DNA of 38,259 nucleotides from positions 1 to 38,259 of the forward strand of contig JAFSLL010000073.1 in NCBI GenBank assembly GCA_017448455.1, written 5' to 3'. The stretch is from Oscillospiraceae bacterium. Lineage in GTDB: Bacteria > Bacillota > Clostridia > Oscillospirales > Oscillospiraceae. Below the pieces are notes generated by a model, which had not been told where the DNA came from, made no database searches, and saw only the letters and a list, made by a program, of their open reading frames with translations. Positions within the stretch are counted from its first letter, which is position 1. Each line of letters begins with the position of its first letter. Shown here piece by piece: positions 9,240 to 17,448 of this stretch. The translations under genes and the position numbers were made by a program.

Positions 9240-9889
9240 AGACAACAGCCTTTACCAAGACCTACAGCAGGCGTGCAGTGCTCTCTCTGCCTGAGCTGGA
9301 ACTGCTAAAAGGCGAAATCACCGCGATAATCGGCCCAAACGGCAGCGGGAAATCCACCTTTGCGAAGATCCTCGCGGGGATTGAACGTGCGGATCATAAA
9401 AAACCGATTATTTCCGGTGCTACTGTCGGTTATCTCCCGCAGAAAAGCTTCCCGTTCCGCATGAGCACTGAGCGGAATATTATGCAGAACGGGAATGATT
9501 CTGCCCACGCGAAGGAGCTGATGGCAGCGCTGGGGATCGACGCATTGGCTAAACAGAGCGCGAAGAAGCTCTCCGGCGGCGAGACAGCCCGCATGGCTCT
9601 CTGCCGCATCCTGATGCGCCGGTATGATCTGCTGATCCTCGACGAGCCGACAACGGCAATGGACATGGAATCCACGCTCGCGGCGGAGAAGCTTATCCGG
9701 GAGGCCTGTAAAAAACAGGACTGCGCGCTTGTGCTCATCACGCACAGCGTCTCCCAGGCGCGGCGCATCGCGGACCGCGTAATCGTGCTCCATCAGGGTG
9801 TGCTCATCGAGCAGGGACAGACAGATCAGGTTCTCAATACGCCGAATCAGGAGCAGACCAGACAGTTTCTTGAGTTTTACGGGGTATAG
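9236..9889 (+). CDS. tupC: Tungstate ABC transporter ATPase TupC
   Basis: 217-residue ABC ATPase. It has Walker A GPNGSGKST (33-41), Q-loop Gln69, signature LSGGE (112-116), Walker B LLILDE (132-137, catalytic Glu137), D-loop and switch His170 in LITHS. All catalytic residues are intact. I set the start at ATG 9236, which overlaps the tupB stop as ATGA. The same frame is open far upstream to 8771 but that part only shadows tupB. The compact size, with no regulatory C-terminal domain, fits tungstate importers better than ModC, which usually carries a molybdate-binding tail. A short 87-base gap with a promoter separates it from the next gene. Confidence 0.92.
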   Translation: MKTTAFTKTYSRRAVLSLPELELLKGEITAIIGPNGSGKSTFAKILAGIERADHKKPIISGATVGYLPQKSFPFRMSTERNIMQNGNDSAHAKELMAALGIDALAKQSAKKLSGGETARMALCRILMRRYDLLILDEPTTAMDMESTLAAEKLIREACKKQDCALVLITHSVSQARRIADRVIVLHQGVLIEQGQTDQVLNTPNQEQTRQFLEFYGV

Positions 9890-9911
9890 CAGGATACACA
9901 GAAAGAATCTG

Positions 9912-9940
9912 TTGCGTCCCTGATCCGAATACGCTATAAT
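9912..9940 (+). promoter_or_regulatory. Sigma-A-type promoter of the I42 inhibitor gene
   Basis: TTGCGT at 9912-9917, a 17-base spacer and a perfect TATAAT at 9935-9940 lie 36 bases before the ATG at 9977. The inhibitor gene can therefore be expressed independently of the tup genes. Confidence 0.75.
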
Positions 9941-9976
9941 AAAAACAGAATCCAAACAGAAAGACAGGGATGAGAC

Positions 9977-10417
9977 ATGAAAGACAAGATCGTTTATGCG
10001 ATTATGATCCTTCTCGTTGTAGTGCTTGCCCTCGGTGTATCTGCCGGACAGTCCGCTTCAGGCACTTTCATTACAACGACCGACCGTGAGACCGGGAACT
10101 TTTCCCCGAACTGTGTGGATCTGTATTTTCCCTCCAACCCCACAACAGGATATTCCTGGGAGGTCTCCGCTGCCGATGACGGAATTGTCGCCGTCCGCGA
10201 CCAGTATTTTGCCGACAGCGGCGATCTCGGTATGACCGGCGTCGGAGGGACACACTGGTTCCACTTCAGCGGCCTTCGGGAGGGGACGACCTCCGTTACA
10301 TTCCGCTATGTGCGGGCATGGGAACCGGAAACTGCGGTCTATACCTATGTGTATCGGCTCACCGTGGACGAGGCGGGTAATGTCTTGATCTGGGGCGTCG
10401 AGGTCGGGAACTCCTGA
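9977..10417 (+). CDS. Secreted chagasin-like cysteine protease inhibitor (I42 family)
   Basis: 146-residue protein with an N-terminal hydrophobic segment (about 5-23, signal peptide or anchor). The rest is one chagasin-type immunoglobulin-like domain. The three inhibitory loops are recognisable: NPTTGYSW (54-61), GVGGTHWF (88-95) and RAWEP (113-117, in place of the usual RPWE). Known family members block papain-like (C1) cysteine proteases by inserting these loops into the active cleft. The protein acts outside the membrane. It follows tupC by 87 bases, has its own promoter and is closed by a strong terminator. I see no cysteine protease gene in the window, so the target could be a self, host or competitor enzyme. 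The family call is firm; the role is open. Confidence 0.85.
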   Translation: MKDKIVYAIMILLVVVLALGVSAGQSASGTFITTTDRETGNFSPNCVDLYFPSNPTTGYSWEVSAADDGIVAVRDQYFADSGDLGMTGVGGTHWFHFSGLREGTTSVTFRYVRAWEPETAVYTYVYRLTVDEAGNVLIWGVEVGNS

Positions 10418-10525
10418 ATAAAACCGGTCGGCTTCCCGGACGGTCACAGGGAGTCGTTGTGAGCAGCAAAATCAAATACAGCGCCGCTGCGGGTGCTTGA
10501 ATCCTGCCGCGGTCAGACAGCAAAA

Positions 10526-10574
10526 CCTCCCGCATCTATCTGCCGTAATAACAGATAGAAAGCGGGAGGCTTTT
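10526..10574. terminator. Strong bidirectional terminator between the I42 gene and the uxu operon
   Basis: CCTCCCGC-A-TCTATCTG (10526-10542) pairs with CAGATAGA-AA-GCGGGAGG (10552-10569). TTTT follows on the plus side, and on the minus side the flanking AAAA becomes a T run. It serves both converging transcripts, the inhibitor gene and uxaC. The rest of 10418-10609 shows nothing else. Confidence 0.85.
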
Positions 10575-10609
10575 GTTATGCTGGGACAGGATGCTGTCCA
10601 ATGTGTTTC

Positions 10610-11995
10610 TTACAGATCGAAATACGCTTCCGCGTTTCTGACACAGATCCCCTCGACGATCTTCTTGAGCGCTTTTTCATCGTTGGGATACTCGCCGTTC
10701 TCCACCCAGGAACCGATCAGTTCACAGAGGATGCGGCGAAAATACTCATGGCGCGGATAACTCAGGAAACTGCGGGAGTCCGTAAGCATCCCCACGAAGC
10801 CCGCCAAATATCCCTCATTGGCAAGACTGGTCATCTGCTCGGTCATGCCAGTTTTGTGGTCGTTAAACCACCAGGCGCTGCCGTGCTGCAGTTTGCCGAC
10901 TGCTTCGCCGGTCTGGAAAGCGCCCATCACAGTCTCGATCGCGGTGTTGTCATTGGGGTTGAGCGAGTAGAGGATGGTCTTGGGCAGTTCGCCGGTCTCG
11001 TCCAGCGCGTTGAGGAAGTGGGCCAGTTCCTTGACAGAAGCGGTCTCGCCGATGGAATCGATGCCCGCGTCGGGACCGAGACCGCGGAACACGCGCTGGG
11101 AATTGTCACGGATTACGCCGAAATGGAGCTGCATCACGACACCCAGGCGGTGGTATTCGCGTCCGAGGATCAGCAGCAATGCGGTTTTGAACTGCTTCTG
11201 CTCCTGCGCTGTGGGGATCTCGCCGGAGAGACGTTTCCGGAAAATTGCCTCGACCTCCGCTTCGCTGGCCTCGGCATAGGGCACGCTCTCCATGCCATGG
11301 TCGGATACCCGGCATCCGTTCGAGACGAAGAACTGCAGCCGATCAATAAGCACGTCCGCGAGCTGCGCGAAGCTCCCGATCTCGCCAAGACGCCGGAGAT
11401 AATCCAGATAATCCGCCTTTTCGATCCCAAGGGCTTTGTCAGGCCGGTAGCTCGGGAGTACTTTCACGCTGAAGCTCTTATCTTCCGCGATTTTTGTGTG
11501 CCACTCCAGTGTGTCCGCGGGATCGTCGGTCGTGCAGAGGGCTTTGACATGGGAATTGATGATGAGCTTCCGGGCACTCATGTCGGCGCTTTGCAGCTTT
11601 GTGTTGCAGAGCTGCCAGACTTCTTCAGCCGTGTCACCGTTCAGAGTCCCTTCGTAGCCGAAGTAATTTCTGAGCTCCAGATGACTCCAGTGGTAGATCG
11701 GATTGCCGATGGCGAGACCGACGGTCTCGGCGAATTTCTGAAACTTTTCCCGGTCGCTCGCATCGCCGGTGATGTATTTCTCATCCACGCCGGCCGAGCG
11801 CATGAGCCGCCACTTATAGTGGTCGCCGCCCAGCCAGACCTGCGTGATGTTCTCAAACTGACGATCCTCATAGATCTCCTGCGGGTCCAGATGGCAGTGG
11901 TAGTCGATAATCGGCAGCGGCGCGGCATAATCATGATAGAGGTGCTTTGCCGTGTCGGTGGACAACAGGAAATCCCTGTCCATGAATGCTTTCAT
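10610..11995 (-). CDS. uxaC: Glucuronate isomerase
   Basis: 461-residue uronate isomerase of the amidohydrolase superfamily, full length. It converts D-glucuronate to D-fructuronate (and can act on D-galacturonate to tagaturonate) in the cytoplasm. Landmarks are the N-terminal metal-binding IIDYHCHLDP (His33, His35), CTTDDPADTLEWH in the middle, MQLHFGVIRDN and a C-terminal GMLTDSRSF-YPRHEYFRR block, all typical of UxaC. The start at 11995 has AAAGGGCGG just upstream. A second ATG four codons in is also possible. It is the last gene of the uxuA-uxuB-eda-kdgK-uxaC operon, 12 bases after kdgK, and ends just before the bidirectional terminator. It catalyses the first step although it is placed last. 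Confidence 0.95.
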   Translation of the reverse strand: MKAFMDRDFLLSTDTAKHLYHDYAAPLPIIDYHCHLDPQEIYEDRQFENITQVWLGGDHYKWRLMRSAGVDEKYITGDASDREKFQKFAETVGLAIGNPIYHWSHLELRNYFGYEGTLNGDTAEEVWQLCNTKLQSADMSARKLIINSHVKALCTTDDPADTLEWHTKIAEDKSFSVKVLPSYRPDKALGIEKADYLDYLRRLGEIGSFAQLADVLIDRLQFFVSNGCRVSDHGMESVPYAEASEAEVEAIFRKRLSGEIPTAQEQKQFKTALLLILGREYHRLGVVMQLHFGVIRDNSQRVFRGLGPDAGIDSIGETASVKELAHFLNALDETGELPKTILYSLNPNDNTAIETVMGAFQTGEAVGKLQHGSAWWFNDHKTGMTEQMTSLANEGYLAGFVGMLTDSRSFLSYPRHEYFRRILCELIGSWVENGEYPNDEKALKKIVEGICVRNAEAYFDL

Positions 11996-12007
11996 CGTTC
12001 CGCCCTT

Positions 12008-13105
12008 TCAGCGCTTGACGCGCGCGCCGGCGCCGCCCATGATGGCTTCGACTTCGTTCACGCTCGCCATGGAGGTGTCGCCCGGCGTGGTCATCGCGAG
12101 CGCGCCGTGCGCCGCGCCATAGTTGACCGCCCTGAGCGCGTCGCCCGTGGTCATCAGCCCGTACACCAGACCGGAGGCGAAGGAGTCGCCGCCGCCGACG
12201 CGGTCCATGATCTCCAGTCCGTCGTACGCCTTGGACTGGTAAATCTCGCCGTCTGCCCAGCAGATGGCTTTCCAGTCATTGACGGTGGCGGTCTTCACGG
12301 TGCGCAGCGTGGTCGCCACGACCTTGAAGTTCGGATAGGTCTCGGCGGCTTTGCCGATCATCTTCTTGTAGCCCTCGATGTTCAGCTCTTTGAGGTTTTC
12401 ATCGTTGCCTTCGATCTCAAAGCCGAGGCAGGCGGTGAAGTACTCTTCGTTGCCGATCATCACGTCGACGTACTTCGCAACTTCGCGGTTCACTTCACGC
12501 GCTTTTTCCAAACCGCCGATTGCGCTCCACATGGAGGGGCGGTAGTTCAGATCATAGGAAATCACAGTGCCGTACTTCTTCGCAATCTTGCAGGCTACGA
12601 TTACGGTCTCGCAGGCCTGCTCGCTCAGCGCCGCGTAGATTCCGCCGGTGTGCAGCCAGCGCACGCCCAGCTTGCCGAAGATGTACTCGAAGTCGAAGTC
12701 CTCCGGCGTTGCCTGAGAAATGGCGGTGTTCGCGCGGTCGGAGCAGCCCACCGCACCGCGGATGCCGAAGCCGCGCTCGGTGAAGTTGATGCCGTTGCGG
12801 CAGATCCTGCCGATGCCGTCGGTCTTCTTCCAGTAGATGAGGTCGGTGCTCACGCCGCCCTGCTCGATGAAATCCTTCATCAGCCTGCCGACTTCGTTGT
12901 CCGCGAAAGCGGTGATGACAGCGGTGTTCATGCCGAAGCACTTGTGCAGGCCGCGGATGACGTTATACTCGCCGCCGCCTTCCCAGGCGCGGAAGGAGCG
13001 CGCGGTGCGGATCCGCCCCTCGCCGGGATCGAGCCGCAGCATGATTTCGCCCAGGCTTACGGCGTCAAATTTGCATTCTTCTCTCGGACGTAATTTCAGA
13101 TCCAT
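12008..13105 (-). CDS. kdgK: 2-keto-3-deoxygluconate kinase (PfkB family)
   Basis: 365-residue ribokinase/PfkB-fold sugar kinase. It has the N-terminal substrate loop EGGGEYNVIRGL (about 42-53) and the C-terminal GGGDSFASG (304-312), with catalytic base Asp307 in the anion hole. DLNYRPSMW (185-193) is seen in KdgK proteins. It should phosphorylate 2-keto-3-deoxy-D-gluconate to KDPG with ATP. The specificity is inferred from its place between the aldolase gene (16 bases upstream) and uxaC (12 bases downstream) in a complete glucuronate operon. AAAGAAAGGAG precedes the ATG. It is somewhat longer than the ~310-340 residue norm, with about 10 extra residues at the N-terminus. Confidence 0.92.
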   Translation of the reverse strand: MDLKLRPREECKFDAVSLGEIMLRLDPGEGRIRTARSFRAWEGGGEYNVIRGLHKCFGMNTAVITAFADNEVGRLMKDFIEQGGVSTDLIYWKKTDGIGRICRNGINFTERGFGIRGAVGCSDRANTAISQATPEDFDFEYIFGKLGVRWLHTGGIYAALSEQACETVIVACKIAKKYGTVISYDLNYRPSMWSAIGGLEKAREVNREVAKYVDVMIGNEEYFTACLGFEIEGNDENLKELNIEGYKKMIGKAAETYPNFKVVATTLRTVKTATVNDWKAICWADGEIYQSKAYDGLEIMDRVGGGDSFASGLVYGLMTTGDALRAVNYGAAHGALAMTTPGDTSMASVNEVEAIMGGAGARVKR

Positions 13106-13121
13106 GTTTTTGCTCCTTTCT

Positions 13122-13763
13122 TTATCCTCTGGCTTCCCGGACGATCTCCACGGATTTTCTGCAGAGCTCCGTGATCTCGTCCCACTTGTTGTTGTCGATC
13201 AGGTCGGCGGTGACCATGTAGCTGCCGCCGCAGGCCGCGATCACCGGGCTGGAAATGTAGTCCTTCAGATTCTTGAGGGAAACACCGCCGGTGGGCATGA
13301 CCTTGAACATCGGGAAGGGAGCGGAGAGCGCCTTGATCTTGGCGAGGCCGCCCGACTGCTCAGCCGGGAAGAACTTGATGACCTCCAGACCGAACTTCAG
13401 CGCCTGATGATACTCAGAGGCAGTGGTGCAGCCGGGATAGATGGGGATGTTCTTCTCCTGCGCATAGGCAACCAGCTCGGGGTCGAAACCGGGACTGACG
13501 ATGAAGTCTCCGCCCGCCTCGATCACGGCATCGATCTGGGCCGTGTTGGTGACCGTTCCCGCGCCGACCAGCATGTCGGGGCAGGCTTCCTTCATGAGCT
13601 TGATGGCTTTGTCCGCGCCTGCGGCACGGAAGGTGACTTCCGCCACGGGAACGCCGCCCGCACAAAGGGCCTTGCCGAGCGCTGCTGCGTCGCGTTCGGG
13701 GTGGTTGAGCTTGATAACCGGCACCACGCCGATGGCACTGATTCTTTCGTTCATGGCATTCAT
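13122..13763 (-). CDS. eda: KDPG/KHG aldolase
   Basis: 213-residue class I aldolase that splits 2-keto-3-deoxy-6-phosphogluconate into pyruvate and glyceraldehyde-3-phosphate, the last step of glucuronate breakdown. Active-site parts are visible: Glu42 in AEVTFRA, the phosphate-binding VGAGTV, IYPGCTTASE, and the Schiff-base Lys130 in EVIKFFPAE, then MPTGGVS near the C-terminus. The length is normal for the family. The start at 13763 is supported by GGAGGG at proper distance; an in-frame ATG three codons later lacks one. Only 3 bases separate it from the uxuB stop, so the two are coupled. Confidence 0.95.
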   Translation of the reverse strand: MNAMNERISAIGVVPVIKLNHPERDAAALGKALCAGGVPVAEVTFRAAGADKAIKLMKEACPDMLVGAGTVTNTAQIDAVIEAGGDFIVSPGFDPELVAYAQEKNIPIYPGCTTASEYHQALKFGLEVIKFFPAEQSGGLAKIKALSAPFPMFKVMPTGGVSLKNLKDYISSPVIAACGGSYMVTADLIDNNKWDEITELCRKSVEIVREARG

Positions 13764-13766
13764 GTT

Positions 13767-15323
13767 TTATCCCTCCGTTACATATTTGTGCAGGGTTGCC
13801 CGGACAGCGCCGGGACCTGCGGTGAGTTCGGTAAAGTAGGCGCAGACCTTGTCAGCCAGACCCGCTTCGACGAGATCGACGCCGAAGATGGTCCTGTTGC
13901 GCAGCAGCTCCTCGAGTTTCGAGCAGTCGGGCTTTTCGCCGAGCCGGAAGTCCCTGACGTATGCCTGGGCGGTCTCCAGCAGCGGGTCGGGAGAGGGCTC
14001 GAAGGCCTCACCCTGATCGTTCACTGCCATCAGGTAGCGAAGCCATCCGGCATGCACCAGCGGGATGAGCCTGAGGTCCTGCACTTTCAGCTCATCGGAG
14101 GCAAGATAGGCCTTGATCGTCTCGCCGAAGCGGATGGGCAGCTTCTGCGAGGTGTCGGTCGCGATGCGCTGCGGGGTGTCTGGCATGAAGGGATTCGGAA
14201 TCCGGACCTTCACGACCGTGTCGATGAAGTCCTGAGGCTTGATGATGCCGGGATCGGTCACGACGGGCAGCCCTTCCCTGTAGCCGATGGTCTCTACCAG
14301 CCTGAGCAGGTCCGCGTCTCTCATCTCGTCAGAGATTTTCTGGAAGCCCAGCAGACAGCCGTAGATGGCGAGCGCCGTGTGCAGCGGGTTGAGGCAGGTG
14401 CAGACCTTCATGCGTTCCACCTTGTCGACGGTTTCACGCGCGGTGAAGAAGAAGCCGGCCTTTTCAAGCGGCGGGCGCCCGTTCGGGAAGTTGTCCTCAA
14501 GGACGAGATACTCGCTCTCTTCGGCGTTGACATAGGGCGCTTTGACCGTGCCGCGGGCATTGCGCACCGGGGCGAAGCCCTCAAGACCGTCAGCCTCCAG
14601 CATCGCGCCGACAGTGAGATCGGGGCTCGGCGTGATCTTGTCGATCATCGTCCAGGGGAAGGAGACCTTCTCGCCGTTTTCAATATAAGCTTTGAAGCCC
14701 TCGTCACCCCAGGCTTCGGCAAAGGCCGTCATGGCGGCTTTGAGTTTGTCGCCGTTGTGGGAGCAGTTATCGGTGCTCACCATCGCAATCGGGAAAGCGC
14801 CAGCCTGATAACGTGTGAGCAGCAGTCCGGCGACCTTGCCCATGTAGCTCTTTGCGTCCTCCGAAGAGACCGCCAGATCGGCCTTGACGTCGTCGGCAGC
14901 GAGACTGTAGCCCTTCTCGGTGATCGTGAAGGTCACCAGCTGCAGGGAAGGATTGCGGAAGATCTCCTTCAGCCGCTCTTCCCCGCCATAGAGGAAGCAG
15001 GTTTCGGCCATGGCGCCGAGAATGTTTTTCTCGACACTGCCGTCAGCCTTGAGCGTGACAACGACCGCAAGATTGTCAAAGGTCTCGCCGCCGCGGTCCA
15101 TGCGCTCTACGGCAATGATGCCCTTGTCCAGCACGCCCTCATTCAGCAGGCGCTCAGCGGCCATGCCGTGCAGGGCCTTGAAGATGTTGCCCGCGCCGAA
15201 GTGCAGCCAGGTAGGGTTGGCCTTCGTGCGCGCGATCATGGCTTCGCGGTCATATCCGGGCAGGCGGTAGCCCTTTGCCTCCCATTCAGCCCGGTTTTTC
15301 AGAGTTTCGTTGTTCAGTTTCAT
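13767..15323 (-). CDS. uxuB: D-mannonate oxidoreductase (fructuronate reductase)
   Basis: 518-residue member of the long-chain mannitol dehydrogenase family. It reduces D-fructuronate to D-mannonate with NADH. The N-terminal Rossmann start WLHFGAGNIFKA (about 39-50) binds the nucleotide. STDNCSHNGDKLK (183-195) and MIDKITPSPD (226-235) are family blocks. The catalytic triad region KVCTCLNPLHTALA gives Lys306, Asn312 and His315. UxuB rather than mannitol or tagaturonate dehydrogenase is inferred from the directly overlapping uxuA: the two genes overlap by four bases (ATGA). Confidence 0.92.
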   Translation of the reverse strand: MKLNNETLKNRAEWEAKGYRLPGYDREAMIARTKANPTWLHFGAGNIFKALHGMAAERLLNEGVLDKGIIAVERMDRGGETFDNLAVVVTLKADGSVEKNILGAMAETCFLYGGEERLKEIFRNPSLQLVTFTITEKGYSLAADDVKADLAVSSEDAKSYMGKVAGLLLTRYQAGAFPIAMVSTDNCSHNGDKLKAAMTAFAEAWGDEGFKAYIENGEKVSFPWTMIDKITPSPDLTVGAMLEADGLEGFAPVRNARGTVKAPYVNAEESEYLVLEDNFPNGRPPLEKAGFFFTARETVDKVERMKVCTCLNPLHTALAIYGCLLGFQKISDEMRDADLLRLVETIGYREGLPVVTDPGIIKPQDFIDTVVKVRIPNPFMPDTPQRIATDTSQKLPIRFGETIKAYLASDELKVQDLRLIPLVHAGWLRYLMAVNDQGEAFEPSPDPLLETAQAYVRDFRLGEKPDCSKLEELLRNRTIFGVDLVEAGLADKVCAYFTELTAGPGAVRATLHKYVTEG

Positions 15324-16411
15324 TTCGCTTCAGCCTCCTTGTCCATCAGGTCCCAGGCGCCCAGCATGTACATGATGCCGAGAGCGCGGTCATACAGACC
15401 GTAGCCGGGGCGTACATTGCCCGGTTTCTCATCCCAGAGATGCCTGCCGTGATCGGGCCGGATGTAGCCTTCCCAGCCGCTGTCATGATAGGCGCGCAGA
15501 ATGTCCAGTATGCCGGTCTCACCGTCGCAGTCGCGGTGGCTGGCTTCGGAAAAGTCGCCGTTCGGGAAGTGCTTGACGTTGCGGATGTGGGCGAAAGCGA
15601 TGCGGTCTGCGTGCTTGCGTACGATGGCCGCAACGTTATTTTCCGGATTGGCGTTCAGCGAGCCAGAGCAGAGCGTCAGGCAGTTGTAGGGATCATCAAC
15701 CATCTTGAGGAAGCGGTCGATGCTTTCCGCGTCGATGAGCAGTCTCGGCAGTCCGAAGATATCCCAGGGAGGATCGTCCATGTGGACGGCCATCTTGATG
15801 TCACACTCGTGGCAGACAGGCATCAGCTTCTCGAGGAAATACCGGAAATTCTCCCAGAGCTTTTCCTTCGTGACGGGTTTGTATGCCTCAAACAACTCAT
15901 CCAGCCGGGCCATGCGCTCGGGCTCCCAGCCGGGGAAGGTCATGTGGTACTTCTCCGTCAGGCCCATGACGTAGTCGGCCATCTCCTTCGGATCATCCTG
16001 AATCATGTCTTTCTGATAGAAGAGAGCGGTTGATCCGTCGCCGACCGGGTGGAACATGTCGGAGCGTGTCCAGTCAAAGATCGGCATGAAGTTGTAGCAA
16101 ATGACTTTCACGCCGAACGGAGCGAGATTCCGGATGGTCTGAATGTAGTTTTCAATGTACGCGTCTCTGGTCGGAAGGCCGATCTTAATGTCATCATGGA
16201 CATTGACGGATTCCACGACTTCCGCGTTGAAGCCGGCGGCAGTAATCTGATCGACGACTTGCCTGATCTCCTCCGGCTGCCAGATCTCGCCCGGCATTTT
16301 GCTGTGCAGAGCCCAGACGATGGTGCTCACACCCGGGATCTGACGGATGTCGGAAAGCTTGATTTTGTCATTTCCTTCGCCGTACCAGCGAAAACCCATT
16401 TGCATTGGCAT
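15320..16411 (-). CDS. uxuA: Mannonate dehydratase
   Basis: 363-residue UxuA, which dehydrates D-mannonate to 2-keto-3-deoxy-D-gluconate (Fe2+/Mn2+-dependent TIM barrel). Family blocks are MGFRWYGEGND at the N-terminus, YNFMPIFDWTRSD in the middle, MAVHMDDPPWDIFGLPRLL, LCSGSLNANPENN with a metal-ligand Cys, FAHIRNVKH, and GYIRPDHGRHLW near the C-terminus. The length fits the shorter Gram-positive form. The start at 16411 follows an AGGAGGAATCG ribosome binding site, the best in this operon. It is the promoter-proximal gene of the operon and is divergent from an AraC regulator across a 135-base gap. Confidence 0.96.
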   Translation of the reverse strand: MPMQMGFRWYGEGNDKIKLSDIRQIPGVSTIVWALHSKMPGEIWQPEEIRQVVDQITAAGFNAEVVESVNVHDDIKIGLPTRDAYIENYIQTIRNLAPFGVKVICYNFMPIFDWTRSDMFHPVGDGSTALFYQKDMIQDDPKEMADYVMGLTEKYHMTFPGWEPERMARLDELFEAYKPVTKEKLWENFRYFLEKLMPVCHECDIKMAVHMDDPPWDIFGLPRLLIDAESIDRFLKMVDDPYNCLTLCSGSLNANPENNVAAIVRKHADRIAFAHIRNVKHFPNGDFSEASHRDCDGETGILDILRAYHDSGWEGYIRPDHGRHLWDEKPGNVRPGYGLYDRALGIMYMLGAWDLMDKEAEAK

Positions 16412-16452
16412 TTACGATTCCTCCTGTTTATTATTTGTTTTATTATGATTGA

Positions 16453-16481
16453 ATTATAGCATTGACAGCACGAGAAAAGAA
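16453..16481 (-). promoter_or_regulatory. Promoter of the uxu operon (good -10, poor -35)
   Basis: On the minus strand a perfect TATAAT (complement of 16453-16458) has TTCTTT 17 bases upstream (complement of 16476-16481). That is a poor -35, as expected for a promoter that needs an activator. The start of uxuA lies about 40 bases downstream. Confidence 0.55.
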
Positions 16482-16523
16482 TTGCGATTATTGTTGCAAA
16501 GATTACCATTCTTGTGGTATCCT
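16482..16523 (+). promoter_or_regulatory. AraC promoter and candidate direct-repeat operator
   Basis: TTGCAA at 16494-16499 and TATCCT at 16518-16523, 18 bases apart, could drive the araC-type gene. Two adjacent 12-base direct repeats, TTGCGATTATTG (16482-16493) and TTGCAAAGATTA (16494-16505), match at 8 of 12 positions. They lie immediately upstream of the divergent uxu -35 element, the expected place for AraC-type activator half-sites. Confidence 0.35.
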
Positions 16524-16546
16524 TTCGGAGAAGGGAGTGTGCGCGA

Positions 16547-17443
16547 ATGAAGAAAAAGCTGCGCAGCGAATTCAACAGCCGCCAGTACATGCTTTCGAAG
16601 GATTTTGAACTCTTCTATTACAGCGATCTGCACTTCTCCTCGGTCGGAAGACACAGTCACCCTTACACCGAGGTTTATCTCTTCTGCGAAGGCGACGTGG
16701 ACATGGAGATCGTAGGGAAGAAGTATCCGCTCATGGCCGGCAGCGTGCTTGTGCTTCCGCCGGGGACGGAACACCGGGCCATCGTACACAGTGGTGAGGT
16801 GCCCTATCGGCGCTTTGTCTTTTGGCTCAGCGAGGATTTCTGTCGGATGCTCCGCACGGAATCACCGGATTACCTCTATCTTTTTGACCGGGTGCAGGAA
16901 AAGAAAAGTTATGTGATCCCGACGGATCCTCTCGAGTTCAACAGTCTGCGCAGCCGCCTGTTCTCCATGCTGGAGGAAATGCATACCGAGCACTTTGGCC
17001 GGGATACACAGATTGGCCTTCACGTGCGCGGGCTGATGCTGGAGCTGAGCCGCACGGTATGGCAAAGGGACAGGCGGCAGAGAAAGAAGCGGAATTACAG
17101 CAGCTATCAGCTCATTACCGACTACATTCAGGAAAACCTGGGGGGCGATCTCAGTCTCGACGCGCTGAGCAGGGAACTATATCTGAGCAAGTACCATATC
17201 GCCCATCTGTTTCAGGAAAACACCGGTCTGTCAATCCACCAGTATATCACGAAAAAACGTCTTGCTGCCTGCCTGGAGGCGATACAGGGTGGACAGCGCA
17301 TCAACGAGGTTTGCACGCGGCTCGGATTTTTGAACTATTCGAGCTTCTACCGGGCATTTCTGAAGGAATACGGCTGCTCTCCCAGCGTTTATCTCAAGGA
17401 GCGGCTCCCGGCCGCAGAGGTGGAAGCCCGGCACGCCGAGTAG
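16547..17443 (+). CDS. AraC-family regulator with cupin sensor, probable uxu operon regulator
   Basis: 298-residue transcription factor. The N-terminal AraC-type cupin domain (about 15-130) contains the HxH pattern RHSHPYTEVYLF (His36, His38) and GSVLVLPPGTEH. The C-terminal double helix-turn-helix DNA-binding domain (about 190-290) contains LSLDALSRELYLSKYHIAHLF and INEVCTRLGFLNYSSFYRAF. I start it at ATG 16547, which has GAAGGGAG upstream, rather than the in-frame GTG at 16514 that lies inside the promoter. It is divergent from uxuA, so control of glucuronate catabolism in response to a sugar acid is the natural inference. A terminator follows its stop codon. Confidence 0.9.
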   Translation: MKKKLRSEFNSRQYMLSKDFELFYYSDLHFSSVGRHSHPYTEVYLFCEGDVDMEIVGKKYPLMAGSVLVLPPGTEHRAIVHSGEVPYRRFVFWLSEDFCRMLRTESPDYLYLFDRVQEKKSYVIPTDPLEFNSLRSRLFSMLEEMHTEHFGRDTQIGLHVRGLMLELSRTVWQRDRRQRKKRNYSSYQLITDYIQENLGGDLSLDALSRELYLSKYHIAHLFQENTGLSIHQYITKKRLAACLEAIQGGQRINEVCTRLGFLNYSSFYRAFLKEYGCSPSVYLKERLPAAEVEARHAE

Positions 17444-17448
17444 AGGAT

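Noticed and set aside
10601-15404. Very long plus-strand ORFs of 830 and 855 codons (10601-13093 and 12837-15404).
   Set aside because: They run antisense to uxaC, kdgK, eda and uxuB, span several gene boundaries and match no protein family. They are shadows produced by GC-rich codon use.
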